Part shown: piece by piece, positions 45,749 to 55,041 of the stretch
Layout of the letters: the number at the start of each line of letters is the position of its first letter
How positions within the stretch are numbered: position 1 is the stretch's first letter
DNA from: Rhizobium sp. Q54
Lineage (GTDB): Bacteria > Pseudomonadota > Alphaproteobacteria > ATCC43930 > CGMCC-115725
DNA length: 64,000 bases
NCBI GenBank assembly: GCA_945861155.1
Contig: CAMATN010000001.1
Coordinates: 25,155 to 89,154 of the forward strand
Direction: 5' to 3'
Notes under the pieces: generated by a model
Database searches by the model: none
Told to the model about the DNA's origin: nothing
What the model saw: only the letters and a program-made list of their open reading frames with translations
Program-made: the position numbers and the translations under genes

Positions 45749-46468
45749 CTAATGCCCCGCTGCGATCCGCGGTCGCTGCGGGGCCGCGTCGTGGGTTGCC
45801 GCGCGGAAGCGCTCGATCCAGCGTCCGACCTGTTCGGGGCGCGTCTTTAGCGACGGACGGTTGACGATCAGGCGCGAGCTGATCTCGGCAATAAGCTCGA
45901 TTTCTACCAGGCCGTTGGCCTTCAGGGTCGCCCCGGTCTGCACCAAATCGACGATATGCCGGCACAGCCCGAGCAGCGGCGCCAGCTCGATCGCGCCGTT
46001 CAACTTGATGCATTCGGCCTGGACGCCGCGGGCGGCGAAATGGCGGCGGGTGATCTCGGGATATTTGGTCGCGACGCGCAGATGGCTCCAGCTGCGCGGG
46101 TCCTCGTGAACCGCCCAGTCCGCCGGCGCCGCGACGGCCATGTGGCAATGCCCGACATCAAGGTCGAGCGGCGCATAAATCTCGGAATAGTCGAATTCCA
46201 TCAGCACGTCGTTGCCGGCGACCCCGAGCTGGGCCGCGCCGAAGGCGACGAAGGTGGCGACATCGAAGCTGCGGACGCGGATCAGGTCGAGGCCCGGGTC
46301 CGAGGTGGCAAAACGCAGCTGGCGGCTGCTCGGATCGACAAAGGCCGGTTCGGGATCGATGCCGATGCGACGCAACAGCGGCATCACCTCGCCGAGGATG
46401 CGACCGTTGGGCAGCGCCATAACCAGGGGCTCGTCGCCAGCCTCGGTCTTGGAGCCGGGCGCGGTCAT
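45749..46468 (-). CDS. hisG: ATP phosphoribosyltransferase (HisG, catalytic short form)
   Basis: A 239-residue enzyme for the first step of histidine synthesis. Marks are [47 protein letters not shown] and the PRPP loop [14 protein letters not shown]. It lacks the C-terminal regulatory domain of the long form, so it should need HisZ, whose gene is not in the window. ATG 46468 overlaps the DUF2948 stop by 4 bases. Confidence 0.96.
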   Translation of the reverse strand: MTAPGSKTEAGDEPLVMALPNGRILGEVMPLLRRIGIDPEPAFVDPSSRQLRFATSDPGLDLIRVRSFDVATFVAFGAAQLGVAGNDVLMEFDYSEIYAPLDLDVGHCHMAVAAPADWAVHEDPRSWSHLRVATKYPEITRRHFAARGVQAECIKLNGAIELAPLLGLCRHIVDLVQTGATLKANGLVEIELIAEISSRLIVNRPSLKTRPEQVGRWIERFRAATHDAAPQRPRIAAGH

Positions 46469-47028
46469 TCCGGCTGATCCAGCGCCGGCTCGTCCAGCGA
46501 ATGGGCGGGCCGCCACGCGGTCGGCCAGGGCTCGCCGAAATCGCGGGCGCGAACGCGGATCGCCGAGGTGGAGAGCCGGATCGTGACCCCTCCGGCAAAT
46601 TCGATATCGATTATCGCGGCATTCGGCATCGTGTTGGCCGAGCTGATCCCCGCGAGGTCCGCCCCGGCGGGTTGTCCGGCAACCGGCTGGATCGCCAATA
46701 GGGACAGGATACGGTCCTCCTCGCCGCGCTGAAAGCCGCGATACGCCACCGCTTCGACCATATCGAACGCGATCCCGCACAGCGTTCGCTCGAACGTCGC
46801 GCCGTCCCCCGCCGCGCTGCCGCAGCCCTCCCAGCGGAAGCGGTTCGTGACCAGCACGAATGTTCGCGCATCGCGATCGTAGGCGAGGTCGCGCACCGCG
46901 ACGAGCGCGTCCTGCACGCAGGCGGAAATGACCGCAAGGTCTTCGGCATCCTCGGCGCGCAGCCGCAACTCCGTCCCGGTCAGCCCGGAATCAGCGGAGA
47001 CCGGCTCGGTCGGCGCCCCCTTGAGCAT
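46465..47028 (-). CDS. DUF2948 family protein
   Basis: A 187-residue protein of unknown function with [23 protein letters not shown] and RFRWEG, the start of DUF2948. It lies between murA and hisG as in many alphaproteobacteria. Its ATG overlaps the last base of the murA gene, so it is coupled to murA. It has no membrane segment. Confidence 0.9.
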   Translation of the reverse strand: MLKGAPTEPVSADSGLTGTELRLRAEDAEDLAVISACVQDALVAVRDLAYDRDARTFVLVTNRFRWEGCGSAAGDGATFERTLCGIAFDMVEAVAYRGFQRGEEDRILSLLAIQPVAGQPAGADLAGISSANTMPNAAIIDIEFAGGVTIRLSTSAIRVRARDFGEPWPTAWRPAHSLDEPALDQPE

Positions 47029-48335
47029 CAGCCGCGCAGCCTCTCGATACGGGCGCCGCAGGCCGACAGCTTGTCCTCGATCCGTTCATAACCGCGATCG
47101 AGATGGTAGACCCGGTTGACGGTGGTCTCCCCGTCCGCGACGAGGCCGGCCAGCACCAGCGATACCGAGGCGCGCAGATCGGTCGCCATGACCGGCGCGC
47201 CGGTCAACCGCGGCACGCCGCGCACCAGCGCCGACGCGCCGTGCACGGTGATGTTGGCGCCCATGCGGGCCAGCTCCGGCACGTGCATGAAGCGGTTCTC
47301 GAAGATCGTCTCGGTGATCATCGAGGCGCCCTCGGCGATCGCCATCAGCGCCATGATTTGCGCCTGCATATCGGTCGGGAAGCCGGGATAGGGCTCGGTC
47401 ATGACATCGACCCCGGCGAGGCGGCCGTTGCGCCGGCGCACGAGGATCGCCCCCTCTGGCCCCCCGTCCGCCGCTTCGGTCACACAGACCCCGGCGGCGT
47501 CGAGGATGCGGCGCACCGCCTCGACATGATCGAGCCGGGCGCCCTCGAGCCGCACCTCGCCCCCGGTCGCGGCGGCGGCCATCATATAGGTGCCGGTCTC
47601 GATCCGGTCGGGAATGACGCGGTGCCGCGCCGCGTGCAGGCTGGTGACGCCGCGGATCGTCAGACGGTCGCTGCCGATGCCCTCGATCCGCGCGCCCATC
47701 GCGACGAGGCAATGTGCGAGATCGGTGATCTCGGGCTCGCGGGCCGCGTTGATCAGCACGGTCTCGCCGGCGGCGAGAGTGGCGGCCATCAGCAAATTCT
47801 CGGTGGCCCCGACCGAGACGCAGGGAAACACGATCTCGGCGCCGCGCAGGCCTTTTGGGGCGCGCGCCTCGATATAGCCCTCGTTCAGCTCGACCTCGGC
47901 GCCGAGGCGCCGCAATCCCTCGATGTGAAGATCGACCGGGCGGGTTCCGATCGCGCAGCCGCCGGGCAGCGACACGCGGCCGCGCCCACAGCGCGCGACG
48001 AGCGGCCCCAGCACCAGCACCGACGCCCGCATCTTGCGGACGAGATCGTAGGGTGCGGTCGTTGAGGTGATGTGGCGGGCCGACAATTCGAGCACGCGAC
48101 CGCGCCCTCCACGAGCGCCCGAGGCCAATTCGGCCGGTATCGTAATGGCGACGCCATGCTGCACCAGCAGATTCGCCATCGTCGTGATGTCGGCAAGATC
48201 CGGAATGTTCGCCAAAACAAGCGGCTCGGCGCTCAACAGGCTGGCCGCCAATAGCGGCAGCGCGGCGTTCTTGGCGCCCCCAATAGTGACCGTGCCGGCG
48301 AGCGGCACGCCCCCGCGGATCACAATTCTGTCCAT
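47028..48335 (-). CDS. murA: UDP-N-acetylglucosamine 1-carboxyvinyltransferase
   Basis: A 435-residue enzyme for the first committed step of peptidoglycan synthesis. It has [16 protein letters not shown] with the catalytic Lys, and [14 protein letters not shown] with the active-site Cys (about residue 124) that fosfomycin alkylates, so sensitivity to that class is expected. It also has the repeated GYIEA and [16 protein letters not shown] blocks. It is the first gene of the cluster running to yacG. Confidence 0.98.
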   Translation of the reverse strand: MDRIVIRGGVPLAGTVTIGGAKNAALPLLAASLLSAEPLVLANIPDLADITTMANLLVQHGVAITIPAELASGARGGRGRVLELSARHITSTTAPYDLVRKMRASVLVLGPLVARCGRGRVSLPGGCAIGTRPVDLHIEGLRRLGAEVELNEGYIEARAPKGLRGAEIVFPCVSVGATENLLMAATLAAGETVLINAAREPEITDLAHCLVAMGARIEGIGSDRLTIRGVTSLHAARHRVIPDRIETGTYMMAAAATGGEVRLEGARLDHVEAVRRILDAAGVCVTEAADGGPEGAILVRRRNGRLAGVDVMTEPYPGFPTDMQAQIMALMAIAEGASMITETIFENRFMHVPELARMGANITVHGASALVRGVPRLTGAPVMATDLRASVSLVLAGLVADGETTVNRVYHLDRGYERIEDKLSACGARIERLRG

Positions 48336-48348
48336 CTCAGGCTCCGGG

Positions 48349-48418
48349 CAGTGGCGACAGCTGGCGGCGACTGTCGGTGGCGATTGCCAGTTGGCGGCTG
48401 CCAGTGGCGACTACCGGC
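48349..48418. repeat. degenerate short repeats upstream of murA
   Basis: Five imperfect copies of a 13-16 base unit built on (g/t)ggcg(g/a)c, such as cagtggcgac and agctggcggcgac, lie just before murA. They overlap its probable promoter or leader region. No function is evident. Confidence 0.45.
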
Positions 48419-48484
48419 CTAACCAGAGAGGCTACAGCCGCCCTGCATCGTGCCGGTTGCTTTTAAGGGAGACGCCGGCGCGGC

Positions 48485-48685
48485 TCAAGCGGGCAGGTTA
48501 GGAGAGCATTCGCCAGGCGCCTCCCCGGCTGCCTGATCCGCTGCCAAGCCGGCGGAACCCGACGTCCTGGCGCGCGCCTGCTCCTTGCGGCGCCGCAAAT
48601 TGTCACGCAGCGCCCGAGCGAGACGATCGTCGCGCGCGGCCTGCTCGATCCGTTTGCCGCCGCTCGGGCGGGGTGCATCGGTCAT
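48485..48685 (-). CDS. small basic protein of unknown function upstream of murA
   Basis: About 66 residues from ATG 48685 (MTDAPRPSGGKRIEQAARDD), with an Arg-rich helix RLARALRDNLRRRKEQARAR. Similar small Arg/Ala proteins precede murA in other alphaproteobacteria. The frame continues upstream to TTG 48736, where a duplicated gaggagca could serve as ribosome binding site. Start and expression are uncertain. Confidence 0.5.
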   Translation of the reverse strand: MTDAPRPSGGKRIEQAARDDRLARALRDNLRRRKEQARARTSGSAGLAADQAAGEAPGECSPNLPA

Positions 48686-48722
48686 CGCTCGATCACATCG
48701 TCCGCCTCGGGCTACGATCAAT

Positions 48723-48750
48723 TGCTCCTCGGGCAATGCTCCTCGGGCAA
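48723..48750. repeat. 14-bp perfect tandem duplication
   Basis: tgctcctcgggcaa occurs twice in tandem, flanked by caat and attg so that the whole also forms a caattgc/gcaattg inverted repeat. It lies in the gap upstream of the small basic gene and duplicates a gaggag ribosome-binding-like sequence on the minus strand. Confidence 0.8.
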
Positions 48751-48780
48751 TTGCTCGTCGATACCGTAGCTGAGTTTTCT

Positions 48781-49008
48781 CTATTCATCGACGCGCAGGC
48801 TGATCTTGGCGGCAAGAATGACCGCGACCGCCTGCTTGGCGGTGTATTCGGCCGACTGGTCCGGATGGGTTCGCCGCCATGCCTCGACCCCCGCGCGATA
48901 GCAATCGACCGAAGCCAAGCCGGCCCGGCGCGCGCCATCGAACGCATCGAGTACTGAGGCGGCGGCCACATCCGCCGTCGGATCAATCGTCGAGCCCCGC
49001 CACACCAT
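48781..49008 (-). CDS. small protein of unknown function
   Basis: About 75 residues from ATG 49008 (MVWRGSTIDPTADVAAASVL), preceded by gaggagtgggga. The sequence FDGARRAGLASVDCYRAGVEAWRRTHPDQ suggests a compact helical protein. I recall alphaproteobacterial hypothetical proteins with this STIDPTAD start but no function. A longer start at 49044 lacks a binding site. Confidence 0.62.
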   Translation of the reverse strand: MVWRGSTIDPTADVAAASVLDAFDGARRAGLASVDCYRAGVEAWRRTHPDQSAEYTAKQAVAVILAAKISLRVDE

Positions 49009-49358
49009 TCCCCACTCCTCATCCGCGGAAAGACTAACGTACAAGACTCTGCCCGCTCGATCGGAGCAATCAGGAGGTCATAAAAGTGATTTAGGGATCC
49101 CGTTACTTAATTTAATTCCAGTCATCAACCAGATTTCATCGAATGCGGAGGCCGGCGCCGGACGATTGACCGACAGCAGCCGAAAGCCTATGCAGAAACA
49201 CTATCGAGCCCCCGTGGGTTCCGGTACGCGAACAGACCCGCCAATAGTCAACCGGCTTGCCGCGCTTTCGTCTCCGACGCGACCGAAGGGTTGCCAGGGG
49301 TTGCGAGCGGGTCGCCTTGCCAAGCGGCGGGGCCTCGTGTATTCCCGGCAGTCCTCAA
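49009..49358. other. gap without a recognisable gene upstream of the tRNA
   Basis: About 350 bases. It contains an unusually A/T-rich patch near 49080-49140 (cgttacttaatttaattcc) and otherwise G/C-rich sequence. The patch may hold a promoter. The track ORFs here (49166-49462, 49201-49647) run through the tRNA gene and look spurious. Confidence 0.6.
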
Positions 49359-49433
49359 GCTGCCGTAGCTCAGTGGTAGAGCACCCCCTTGGTAAGGGGG
49401 AGGTCGCGGGTTCAATCCCCTCCGGCAGCACCA
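49359..49433 (+). tRNA. tRNA-Thr (anticodon GGT)
   Basis: A full cloverleaf can be drawn. The acceptor stem is gctgccg/cggcagc, D arm agctcagtggtagagc, anticodon stem ccccc/ggggg with loop ttGGTaa, and T arm with ggttcaatcc. The discriminator is A and CCA is encoded (49431-49433). Anticodon GGT reads ACC/ACU threonine codons. Confidence 0.95.
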
Positions 49434-49588
49434 GGACCTGCTGGCCAAGCCGCGGCGCCTGATTGCGCGTCGCATCAGCAACCCGACCCTGACGCCTTGC
49501 GGGCCGCCGGTAGCGGCATTTTGCCGCTGAAACTGCCCCATCCCGGCCATTTTTTCCGACTAATAGCAATCGCGGCGTCCGGAGAGGC

Positions 49589-50644
49589 ATGTCGCGACGG
49601 GCGCCTCCGGTTTCCACCAGTAGGGAGTTGCGGTTGCCAGACAGCATATCGCCAGACGGCCTATCGCCGGCTTGGCCTGTTGGCGGGTCGATGCGTCATC
49701 CGGCGCTCGCGGAACGCTTTCTGGCGCCGCCCGGATTCGTCTGGGGCCGGTTCGCGGCGGCCGATGGCGCGGTCTTGCGCTGGGGCCATTTGCCGGTTCG
49801 CAACGCCGTCGCCGAATGCGTGATGGTCGGCGGCTTTGGCGAATTCATCGAGAAGCAGTTCGAGACGGTGCGCGATCTGGCGGCCCGCGGCATCGCGGTG
49901 TGGTGCCTCGATTGGCGCGGCCAGGGCGGCTCCGCTCGGCCCCGGCGCCTGCCGACCCGGCCCCGCGCCCGCAATTTCGCCCGCGACGCCGAGGACCTCG
50001 CCGCCTTCGCGGCGGGCCGTTTGAGCCGCCGCCTGCCCGGCCTCCTTGTGGCGCATTCGATGGGCGGGGCAATCGCGCTGCTGTGCCTGCGCCAGCACCC
50101 TGACCTGTTTGCGGCGGCGGTCCTGTCCTCGCCGATGGTCGGGCTGCGCACCGGCCGGGTGCCGCCGACGCTGTTGCGCTGCATCACGCGCCCGGCGCGT
50201 GCGGCCGGGTTCGGCCATTGCTTCATCCCCGGCGCCCGGAAATGGCGGGCCGACCGCATCCCGACCCCCGAACTTAGCCGCGTCACCACCGATTCCGAGC
50301 GCTGCCGGCTGCGTCATGCGTGGTTTTCGGTCGATCCGGGGCTGCGTCTCGACGAGGCGACCTATGGCTGGGTCGACAGCGCGCTCGGTCTCGTCGCGCG
50401 CATTTCCAAACCCGAATTTCTGGCCGCCATCGATACGCCCATCCTGCTCGGCCGGCCCGAGCGTGAGGTCGTCGTGTCGGGCGCGGCGCAGCGCCGGGCC
50501 GCCGGGCTGCTCGGCGATTGCACGCTGGTCGAGTTGCCCCAGTCGAAGCACGATCCCTTTCTCGAACGCGACGCGATTCGCGATTACTGGCTCGCGCGCT
50601 TCGACCGTTTCATCGCCGAGCGCCTGATCAAGAAGCTGCATTGA
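49589..50644 (+). CDS. alpha/beta hydrolase, lysophospholipase-like
   Basis: Up to 351 residues. The serine elbow AHSMGG (about residue 153), the acid in the EREVVV region and His in SKHDPFLE make a plausible catalytic triad. LDWRGQGGSARP is typical of PldB/monoglyceride-lipase relatives. ATG 49589 has a close ggagagg; ATG 49691 (MRHPALAERF) gives a length closer to the family. No signal peptide. It overlaps by a few bases the start of the protease gene. Confidence 0.88.
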   Translation: MSRRAPPVSTSRELRLPDSISPDGLSPAWPVGGSMRHPALAERFLAPPGFVWGRFAAADGAVLRWGHLPVRNAVAECVMVGGFGEFIEKQFETVRDLAARGIAVWCLDWRGQGGSARPRRLPTRPRARNFARDAEDLAAFAAGRLSRRLPGLLVAHSMGGAIALLCLRQHPDLFAAAVLSSPMVGLRTGRVPPTLLRCITRPARAAGFGHCFIPGARKWRADRIPTPELSRVTTDSERCRLRHAWFSVDPGLRLDEATYGWVDSALGLVARISKPEFLAAIDTPILLGRPEREVVVSGAAQRRAAGLLGDCTLVELPQSKHDPFLERDAIRDYWLARFDRFIAERLIKKLH

Positions 50645-51348
50645 GGAGGGTCACCGCCACCGCCCTCGTCCTCGCTCTTGCGATGGTGGCAACAGCCGCC
50701 CGGGCCGACGATCGACGGGTCGCGGTCGACCCCAACGCGGCGCCGTGGAATGCCATCGCCAAGGTGCAGACCAATACCGGCGGGCGCTGCACCGGCGTGC
50801 TGATCGCGCCGTCCGTGGTGCTGACCGCGGCGCATTGCCTCTACAACCGGCGCACCGGAGCGCTGCTGCGGCCGGTGTCGCTGCATGTGTTGCTCGGCTA
50901 TCGGAGTGGGGGCTATCGCTGGCACAGCGCGGTGACCCGCATCGTCGTGGGCTCCGGCTTCGATGGCGCCAAGCGCACTCCGCAAGCGTCCGACTGGGCG
51001 CGGCTTGACCTCGCCGACAACGCGCCGACGACGCCGCTGGCGCTATTCGACGGGGCGGTCGCCGCGGGCTTGCCGGTGGCGCTGGCCGGGTACAATCAGG
51101 ACCACGCGCAATTGCTGATGGCCGATCTCGCCTGCCATGTCGTGGCGGTCGCGCCGGTGGGACTCGCGCGGGCGGGCATCGCGGCCCCCGGCCAGGCCAG
51201 GTTCGTGACTCACGATTGCGCCGGAACGCGCGGCACCAGCGGCGGGCCGCTGCTCGCGAGAGCGGACCGCTTCTGGGCCGTCGTCGGCATCAACATCGCC
51301 GCCGGGCGCGAGGTGAACCTGGCGCTCGTCCCCGGGGTCGGTAATTGA
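50641..51348 (+). CDS. secreted trypsin-like serine protease
   Basis: About 235 residues. The catalytic triad is seen as TAAHC (His), SDWARLDL (Asp) and CAGTRGTSGGPLL (Ser); cysteines in GGRCTGV and TAAHCL could form a disulphide. A TTG start at 50641 overlapping the hydrolase stop gives signal peptide RRVTATALVLALAMVATAARA; ATG 50683 would cut the signal short. Substrate unknown. The hydrolase-protease pair may be translationally coupled. Confidence 0.88.
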   Translation: MRRVTATALVLALAMVATAARADDRRVAVDPNAAPWNAIAKVQTNTGGRCTGVLIAPSVVLTAAHCLYNRRTGALLRPVSLHVLLGYRSGGYRWHSAVTRIVVGSGFDGAKRTPQASDWARLDLADNAPTTPLALFDGAVAAGLPVALAGYNQDHAQLLMADLACHVVAVAPVGLARAGIAAPGQARFVTHDCAGTRGTSGGPLLARADRFWAVVGINIAAGREVNLALVPGVGN

Positions 51349-51362
51349 GGGCGGATAGGCCC

Positions 51363-52475
51363 TCAGGCGTCGAAGCCGTAGAGCCGGGCGACGTTGCCGC
51401 GGGTGATTTTGAAGCGGTCCTCCGCGCTCGCCTCGGCGAAGTCTCGGGCGACGATCTCCTGCGAATGCGGCCAGGAGGAGGCTTGGTGCGGGTAGTCCGA
51501 CGACCACATCATCCGGTCGACGCCGATGAACTGCCGGTTGGCGACGCCGACAAAGTCGTCGATATAAGTGCAATGCATCTGCCGCTGGAAATATTCGCTG
51601 GGCTTCAGCTTCATCGTGAAGCCGGCGGCGACGCGCGAACGCTCGGCGACGCGGTCCATGCGCTGCAGATAATAGGGTAGCCAGCCGCAGTTGTTTTCCG
51701 CCGACACGATCTGCAGGCTCGGAAAACGGTCGAGCACCCCGGAGAAGATCAAGACGCTGAACGAGCGCTCGATCTCGTGCGATATCACGGTCGTGCGCAT
51801 GTAGCGCTCGCCCCAGTTCCACTGGCTCTCCATCCCCATGCCGGTGATCGCGTGGAGGCTCAGCGGCATGCGCAATTCCTGCGCAGCCCCCCAGAACGGG
51901 TCGTATATATCGGAGCTGTAGGGCTGCTCGTCCGGCGGCGAGCACCAGATCATCGCGCCCTTGAGGCCCATCTTGGCGCAGCGTTCGAGTTCGGCCGCGC
52001 CGGCTTTGGGGTCGTACAGCGAGATCATCGCGAGCCCGGCCATTTGCCGCGGCGCATAGCCGCAATATTCGGCGAGCCAGTCGTTGTACACGCGGAAGCA
52101 ATCGGCCTGCAGCTTGGCGTCGCGGAGCCAGAAGATGCGGAAGCCGAGCGTCGTATAGAGAACGTCGGCCTCGACCCCGTCGAGCGCGTTGTCCTTGAGC
52201 CGCTCGGCCGGGTCCCAGCCGCCGGGACGGGCATCGGCATAGGTCGCCTTGGTCAGGAACTGGGCCAATTCCTCGGGGGTCTTGCCGGCACCCAGGCCGA
52301 TCCCGATCGGGTGCGGCGCGAAGCCTTCGTAGAGGAAATAGGCGCCCTCCAGCCCCGGCGGGTTGAGGACGAGGCGCGGCGCGCGCTCGCGGTGTTTGTT
52401 GGCGACCCGCTCGACCCACAGATCGGGCGGCTCGCTGACATGCGAATCGGCGGAGATCAGGCGGTAATCTGCCAT
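51363..52475 (-). CDS. amidohydrolase family 2 metal-dependent hydrolase
   Basis: A 370-residue TIM-barrel protein of the ACMSD-like amidohydrolase_2 family, starting MADYRLISADSHVSEPPDLW. Metal or catalytic ligands are the DSH motif (in place of the usual HxH), HAITG and the SSDYPH aspartate. Many relatives decarboxylate or hydrolyse aromatic-derived acids. It lies at the edge of an oxidative catabolic cluster. It converges with the protease. Confidence 0.9.
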   Translation of the reverse strand: MADYRLISADSHVSEPPDLWVERVANKHRERAPRLVLNPPGLEGAYFLYEGFAPHPIGIGLGAGKTPEELAQFLTKATYADARPGGWDPAERLKDNALDGVEADVLYTTLGFRIFWLRDAKLQADCFRVYNDWLAEYCGYAPRQMAGLAMISLYDPKAGAAELERCAKMGLKGAMIWCSPPDEQPYSSDIYDPFWGAAQELRMPLSLHAITGMGMESQWNWGERYMRTTVISHEIERSFSVLIFSGVLDRFPSLQIVSAENNCGWLPYYLQRMDRVAERSRVAAGFTMKLKPSEYFQRQMHCTYIDDFVGVANRQFIGVDRMMWSSDYPHQASSWPHSQEIVARDFAEASAEDRFKITRGNVARLYGFDA

Positions 52476-52596
52476 GGCGTTCCCCTCGCTCTGTTCGGTC
52501 GCCGGCGCCCGTTGCGCCGCGCCGCCGTTTAGCGACAGCCGTTCCCGGCGTCCCCCGGCCTTGCCTGATTATTGTGCGCCGATCTGGCGCCGGCCG

Positions 52597-53085
52597 CTAT
52601 TGCTTTGCGGCTGTCGCGGCGCGGCTGAACTCGGCGCGGGCCCACTCGACGAGCTGCGCCGCCGAGCGCGATCCGGCGGCGCGGGCCAGCTCGCGCCCGG
52701 CGAAGGCCAGCATCAGGGTCGGGATGCTGCGCACCTGAAAACGCTCCGAGAGCGCCGGTTCCTCGTCGACATTGATCTTGACCAGCCGGATCGCGGGTTC
52801 GAGCAACGCGGCGGCGCGTTCGAATTCCGGCGCCATGGCCCGGCAAGGGCCGCACCACGGCGCCCAGAAATCGACGAGCAGCGGCACGCCGCTTTTCGCG
52901 AGATGGCGCTCGACGCGGGCGGTATCGAGCGCTACCGGGCGGCCGTCGAACAGCGCCTCGCGGCATTCGCCGCATTTCCCGCCGGACCCGCCGCCTGACC
53001 CGCCATCACCGGCGAGCCTGGCGCGCGGCGCCCGGTTGATCGTGTCGCAATGCGGGCAGACGATGTACAGCGACGATGGATCCAT
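52597..53085 (-). CDS. trxC: thioredoxin 2 (TrxC) with N-terminal zinc ribbon
   Basis: A 162-residue cytosolic oxidoreductase. The zinc ribbon uses CPHC and CGEC (about 10-40) with an unusual glycine-rich insert GDGGSGGGSGG between the pairs. The thioredoxin domain (about 45-155) has VDFWAPWCGPCRAM (active-site WCGPC, about 77) and the cis-Pro SIPTLML. TrxC is typically induced by oxidative stress. Confidence 0.95.
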   Translation of the reverse strand: MDPSSLYIVCPHCDTINRAPRARLAGDGGSGGGSGGKCGECREALFDGRPVALDTARVERHLAKSGVPLLVDFWAPWCGPCRAMAPEFERAAALLEPAIRLVKINVDEEPALSERFQVRSIPTLMLAFAGRELARAAGSRSAAQLVEWARAEFSRAATAAKQ

Positions 53086-53151
53086 GTTGCGCTCCCTGGC
53101 TGATGCCTATCAAACGCGCGCCGCCTTTGTTTCGATCGCACCAACTCGCGG

Positions 53152-53682
53152 TCAGCTCGCGGTCAGCTCATGGATCTTGCCGCTGATCGGGCGATAGAGG
53201 CACACAAGCGGGTCGCGGCGGGCGAGGTCGAGCAGCGGTCCGGGGTCGCCAACGACCGCGAGGCCGCATTCCTCGATCGTGCGGTCGAGCCCGACGCTGC
53301 GCAGCCAATTGACCGCGAGGCCGCCGGGCAATGCTGCGCCGCGCGCGTCGCGCAGCACGACGACATGGCAATCGGCGGGCACCTCGGGAGTTTTTTCCAG
53401 CCCGTCGAGCAGGTTGCGGCGCCAATTGGTGTGCAGCGAGCGCCATTCGCCGGTCGATTCCGGCCCGCCGCGCGAGGTATAGGCGGGGCTGTCGAACAGC
53501 GTCGCCGAGGCGACCTCGTGCAGCGCCAGATAGGGCGCCGGCGTATCGACGATCGCCTTGAAGCGCTGCGAGGCGCGGAACCCCGGCACGGTCAGCAGCA
53601 CACGGATATGGGCGAGATACCAATCATGCCATTCCGCTTCGCGCTCGGGATGCGGGAAATCCATTTCCACCATGTAGATCAT
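53152..53682 (-). CDS. dimeric alpha/beta-barrel (EthD-like) protein of unknown function
   Basis: A 176-residue protein starting MIYMVEMDFPHPEREAEWHDWYLAHIRVLLTVPGF, the layout of EthD/DUF4286-type ferredoxin-like barrels. A second half (CHVVVLRDA...) may be another barrel. The very long track ORF to 54942 is a shadow over the monooxygenase gene. It is divergent from, and shares a 135-base promoter region with, the monooxygenase gene, which suggests a related task. Confidence 0.72.
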   Translation of the reverse strand: MIYMVEMDFPHPEREAEWHDWYLAHIRVLLTVPGFRASQRFKAIVDTPAPYLALHEVASATLFDSPAYTSRGGPESTGEWRSLHTNWRRNLLDGLEKTPEVPADCHVVVLRDARGAALPGGLAVNWLRSVGLDRTIEECGLAVVGDPGPLLDLARRDPLVCLYRPISGKIHELTAS

Positions 53683-53817
53683 CGCTCGCCCTCCCACGGC
53701 CGTGCCGGACGCAACCCTATGATGATCGCCGCGGCGCAGACAAACGGCGACACGGCGAGTAGAGTGAGCGGCCGCGCCGGCTTCTTGCCGCCGCCGGCCG
53801 AGACACGAGGTGCCAAG

Positions 53818-55020
53818 ATGCCCGACCCGACGCGGCAAAGCCAGGGCGGCCCCCCCGATTTCGCCGAGCTCTTGGCGCGCGCCGAGGCGCTCGTGCCGGT
53901 GTTGCGCGAGCGCGCCGGCCGCACCGAAGAATTGCGCCGGCTGCCCGACGACACGCTCGAGGATCTCCACCGCACCGGCCTCTTCCGCATCCTGCAGCCA
54001 AGACGGGTCGGCGGCAGCGAATTGCCGTTCCGCTCGATCGTCGAATTGGTCGCGGTGATCGGGCGGGGCTGCGGCTCGACCGCCTGGGTGCTGGCCAATC
54101 TGGCGGCGCATCACTGGCTGCTCGGCATGTGGCCGAAAGAGGCGCAGGACGAGATCTGGGGCGAGTCGCCCGACAATCTGATCGGTTCGGCGCTGATCTT
54201 CCCGCGCGGCCGCGCCCGGCGGGTCGAGGGCGGCTATCGCGTCAGCGGGCGCTGGCCGTTTTCGAGCGGCGTCGACCCGTGTGCCTGGAACCTGGTCGGC
54301 GCGATCGCCCAGGACGAGGAGGCCGGCGTCAGCCAGCCGCGCATGTTCCTGCTGCCGGCGAGCGATTACACGATCATCGACACCTGGCACGTGATCGGGC
54401 TCGCCGGGACCGGCAGCAAGGACATCGCCGCCGAGGATGTCTTCGTTCCCGATTACCGCAGCGTCGCCTCCGATCAGCTGACCGGCGGACCCAACCCCGG
54501 CAGCCAGGTCAACCCGGCGGTGCTGTACCAGTTGCCGGCGATCAGCCTCTTCGCCTTCTGCATCGCCGGCGTCTCGCTCGGCATCGCGCAGGGCGCGCTC
54601 GAGTATTTCGCCGAGACGACGCGCACCCGCACCAGCTATTACACCGGCCGCAACCTCGCCGATTTCGTGACCCTCCAGGTGCACCTCGCCGAGGCGGCGG
54701 CGATCGCCGACTCGGCGCAGGCGGTGATGCTGAGCGATTGCGAGGAGGCGACCCGGCTCGTCGCCGCCGGCACCGTGCCGAGCCTCGTGCAGCGCGCCCG
54801 CTACCGGCGCGACGGCGCCTATGCCGCGACGCTGTGTACCAGAGCGGTCGATGTGCTGTTCCACGCGACCGGCGGCGGCGCGATCTATGCCAGAAACCCG
54901 CTGCAGCGCGCGTTCCGCGACGTGCACGCCGCGAACGCGCATTACGTCCTGAACTGGGACATCAACGGCGCGATGTATGGGCGCGTCGTGCTCGGCCTGT
55001 CGGCCGACGCGACGCTGTAA
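53818..55020 (+). CDS. acyl-CoA dehydrogenase-fold flavin-dependent monooxygenase (HpaB/HsaA-like)
   Basis: A 400-residue protein. The acyl-CoA dehydrogenase fold is shown by LVPVLRERAGRTEELRRLPDDTLEDL at the N-terminus, GRWPFSSGVDPCAWN in the middle beta domain, GLAGTGSKDIAAEDVFVP, and a C-terminal helical domain with AFRDVHAANAHYVLNWD. Lacking the catalytic Glu pattern of true acyl-CoA dehydrogenases and followed by a flavin reductase, it fits the two-component FMNH2/FADH2 monooxygenases (HsaA, DszC, HpaH-type). gagg precedes ATG 53818. Substrate unknown, probably aromatic or heterocyclic. Confidence 0.88.
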   Translation: MPDPTRQSQGGPPDFAELLARAEALVPVLRERAGRTEELRRLPDDTLEDLHRTGLFRILQPRRVGGSELPFRSIVELVAVIGRGCGSTAWVLANLAAHHWLLGMWPKEAQDEIWGESPDNLIGSALIFPRGRARRVEGGYRVSGRWPFSSGVDPCAWNLVGAIAQDEEAGVSQPRMFLLPASDYTIIDTWHVIGLAGTGSKDIAAEDVFVPDYRSVASDQLTGGPNPGSQVNPAVLYQLPAISLFAFCIAGVSLGIAQGALEYFAETTRTRTSYYTGRNLADFVTLQVHLAEAAAIADSAQAVMLSDCEEATRLVAAGTVPSLVQRARYRRDGAYAATLCTRAVDVLFHATGGGAIYARNPLQRAFRDVHAANAHYVLNWDINGAMYGRVVLGLSADATL

Positions 55021-55041
55021 ACGCGAAGTCGAGGAAGCACC

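Noticed and set aside
49512-49528. agcggca-ttt-tgccgct hairpin after the tRNA as a terminator
   Set aside because: Perfect 7-base stem but no T-run follows, so intrinsic termination is not supported; noted only as a structure.
49166-49647. ORFs on both strands running through the tRNA-Thr gene
   Set aside because: They translate the tRNA itself and flanks; the tRNA cloverleaf is complete.
53683-54942. N-terminal extension of the EthD-like ORF across the monooxygenase gene
   Set aside because: Extension is antisense to a well-supported gene; the family start MIYMVEMDF lies at 53682.
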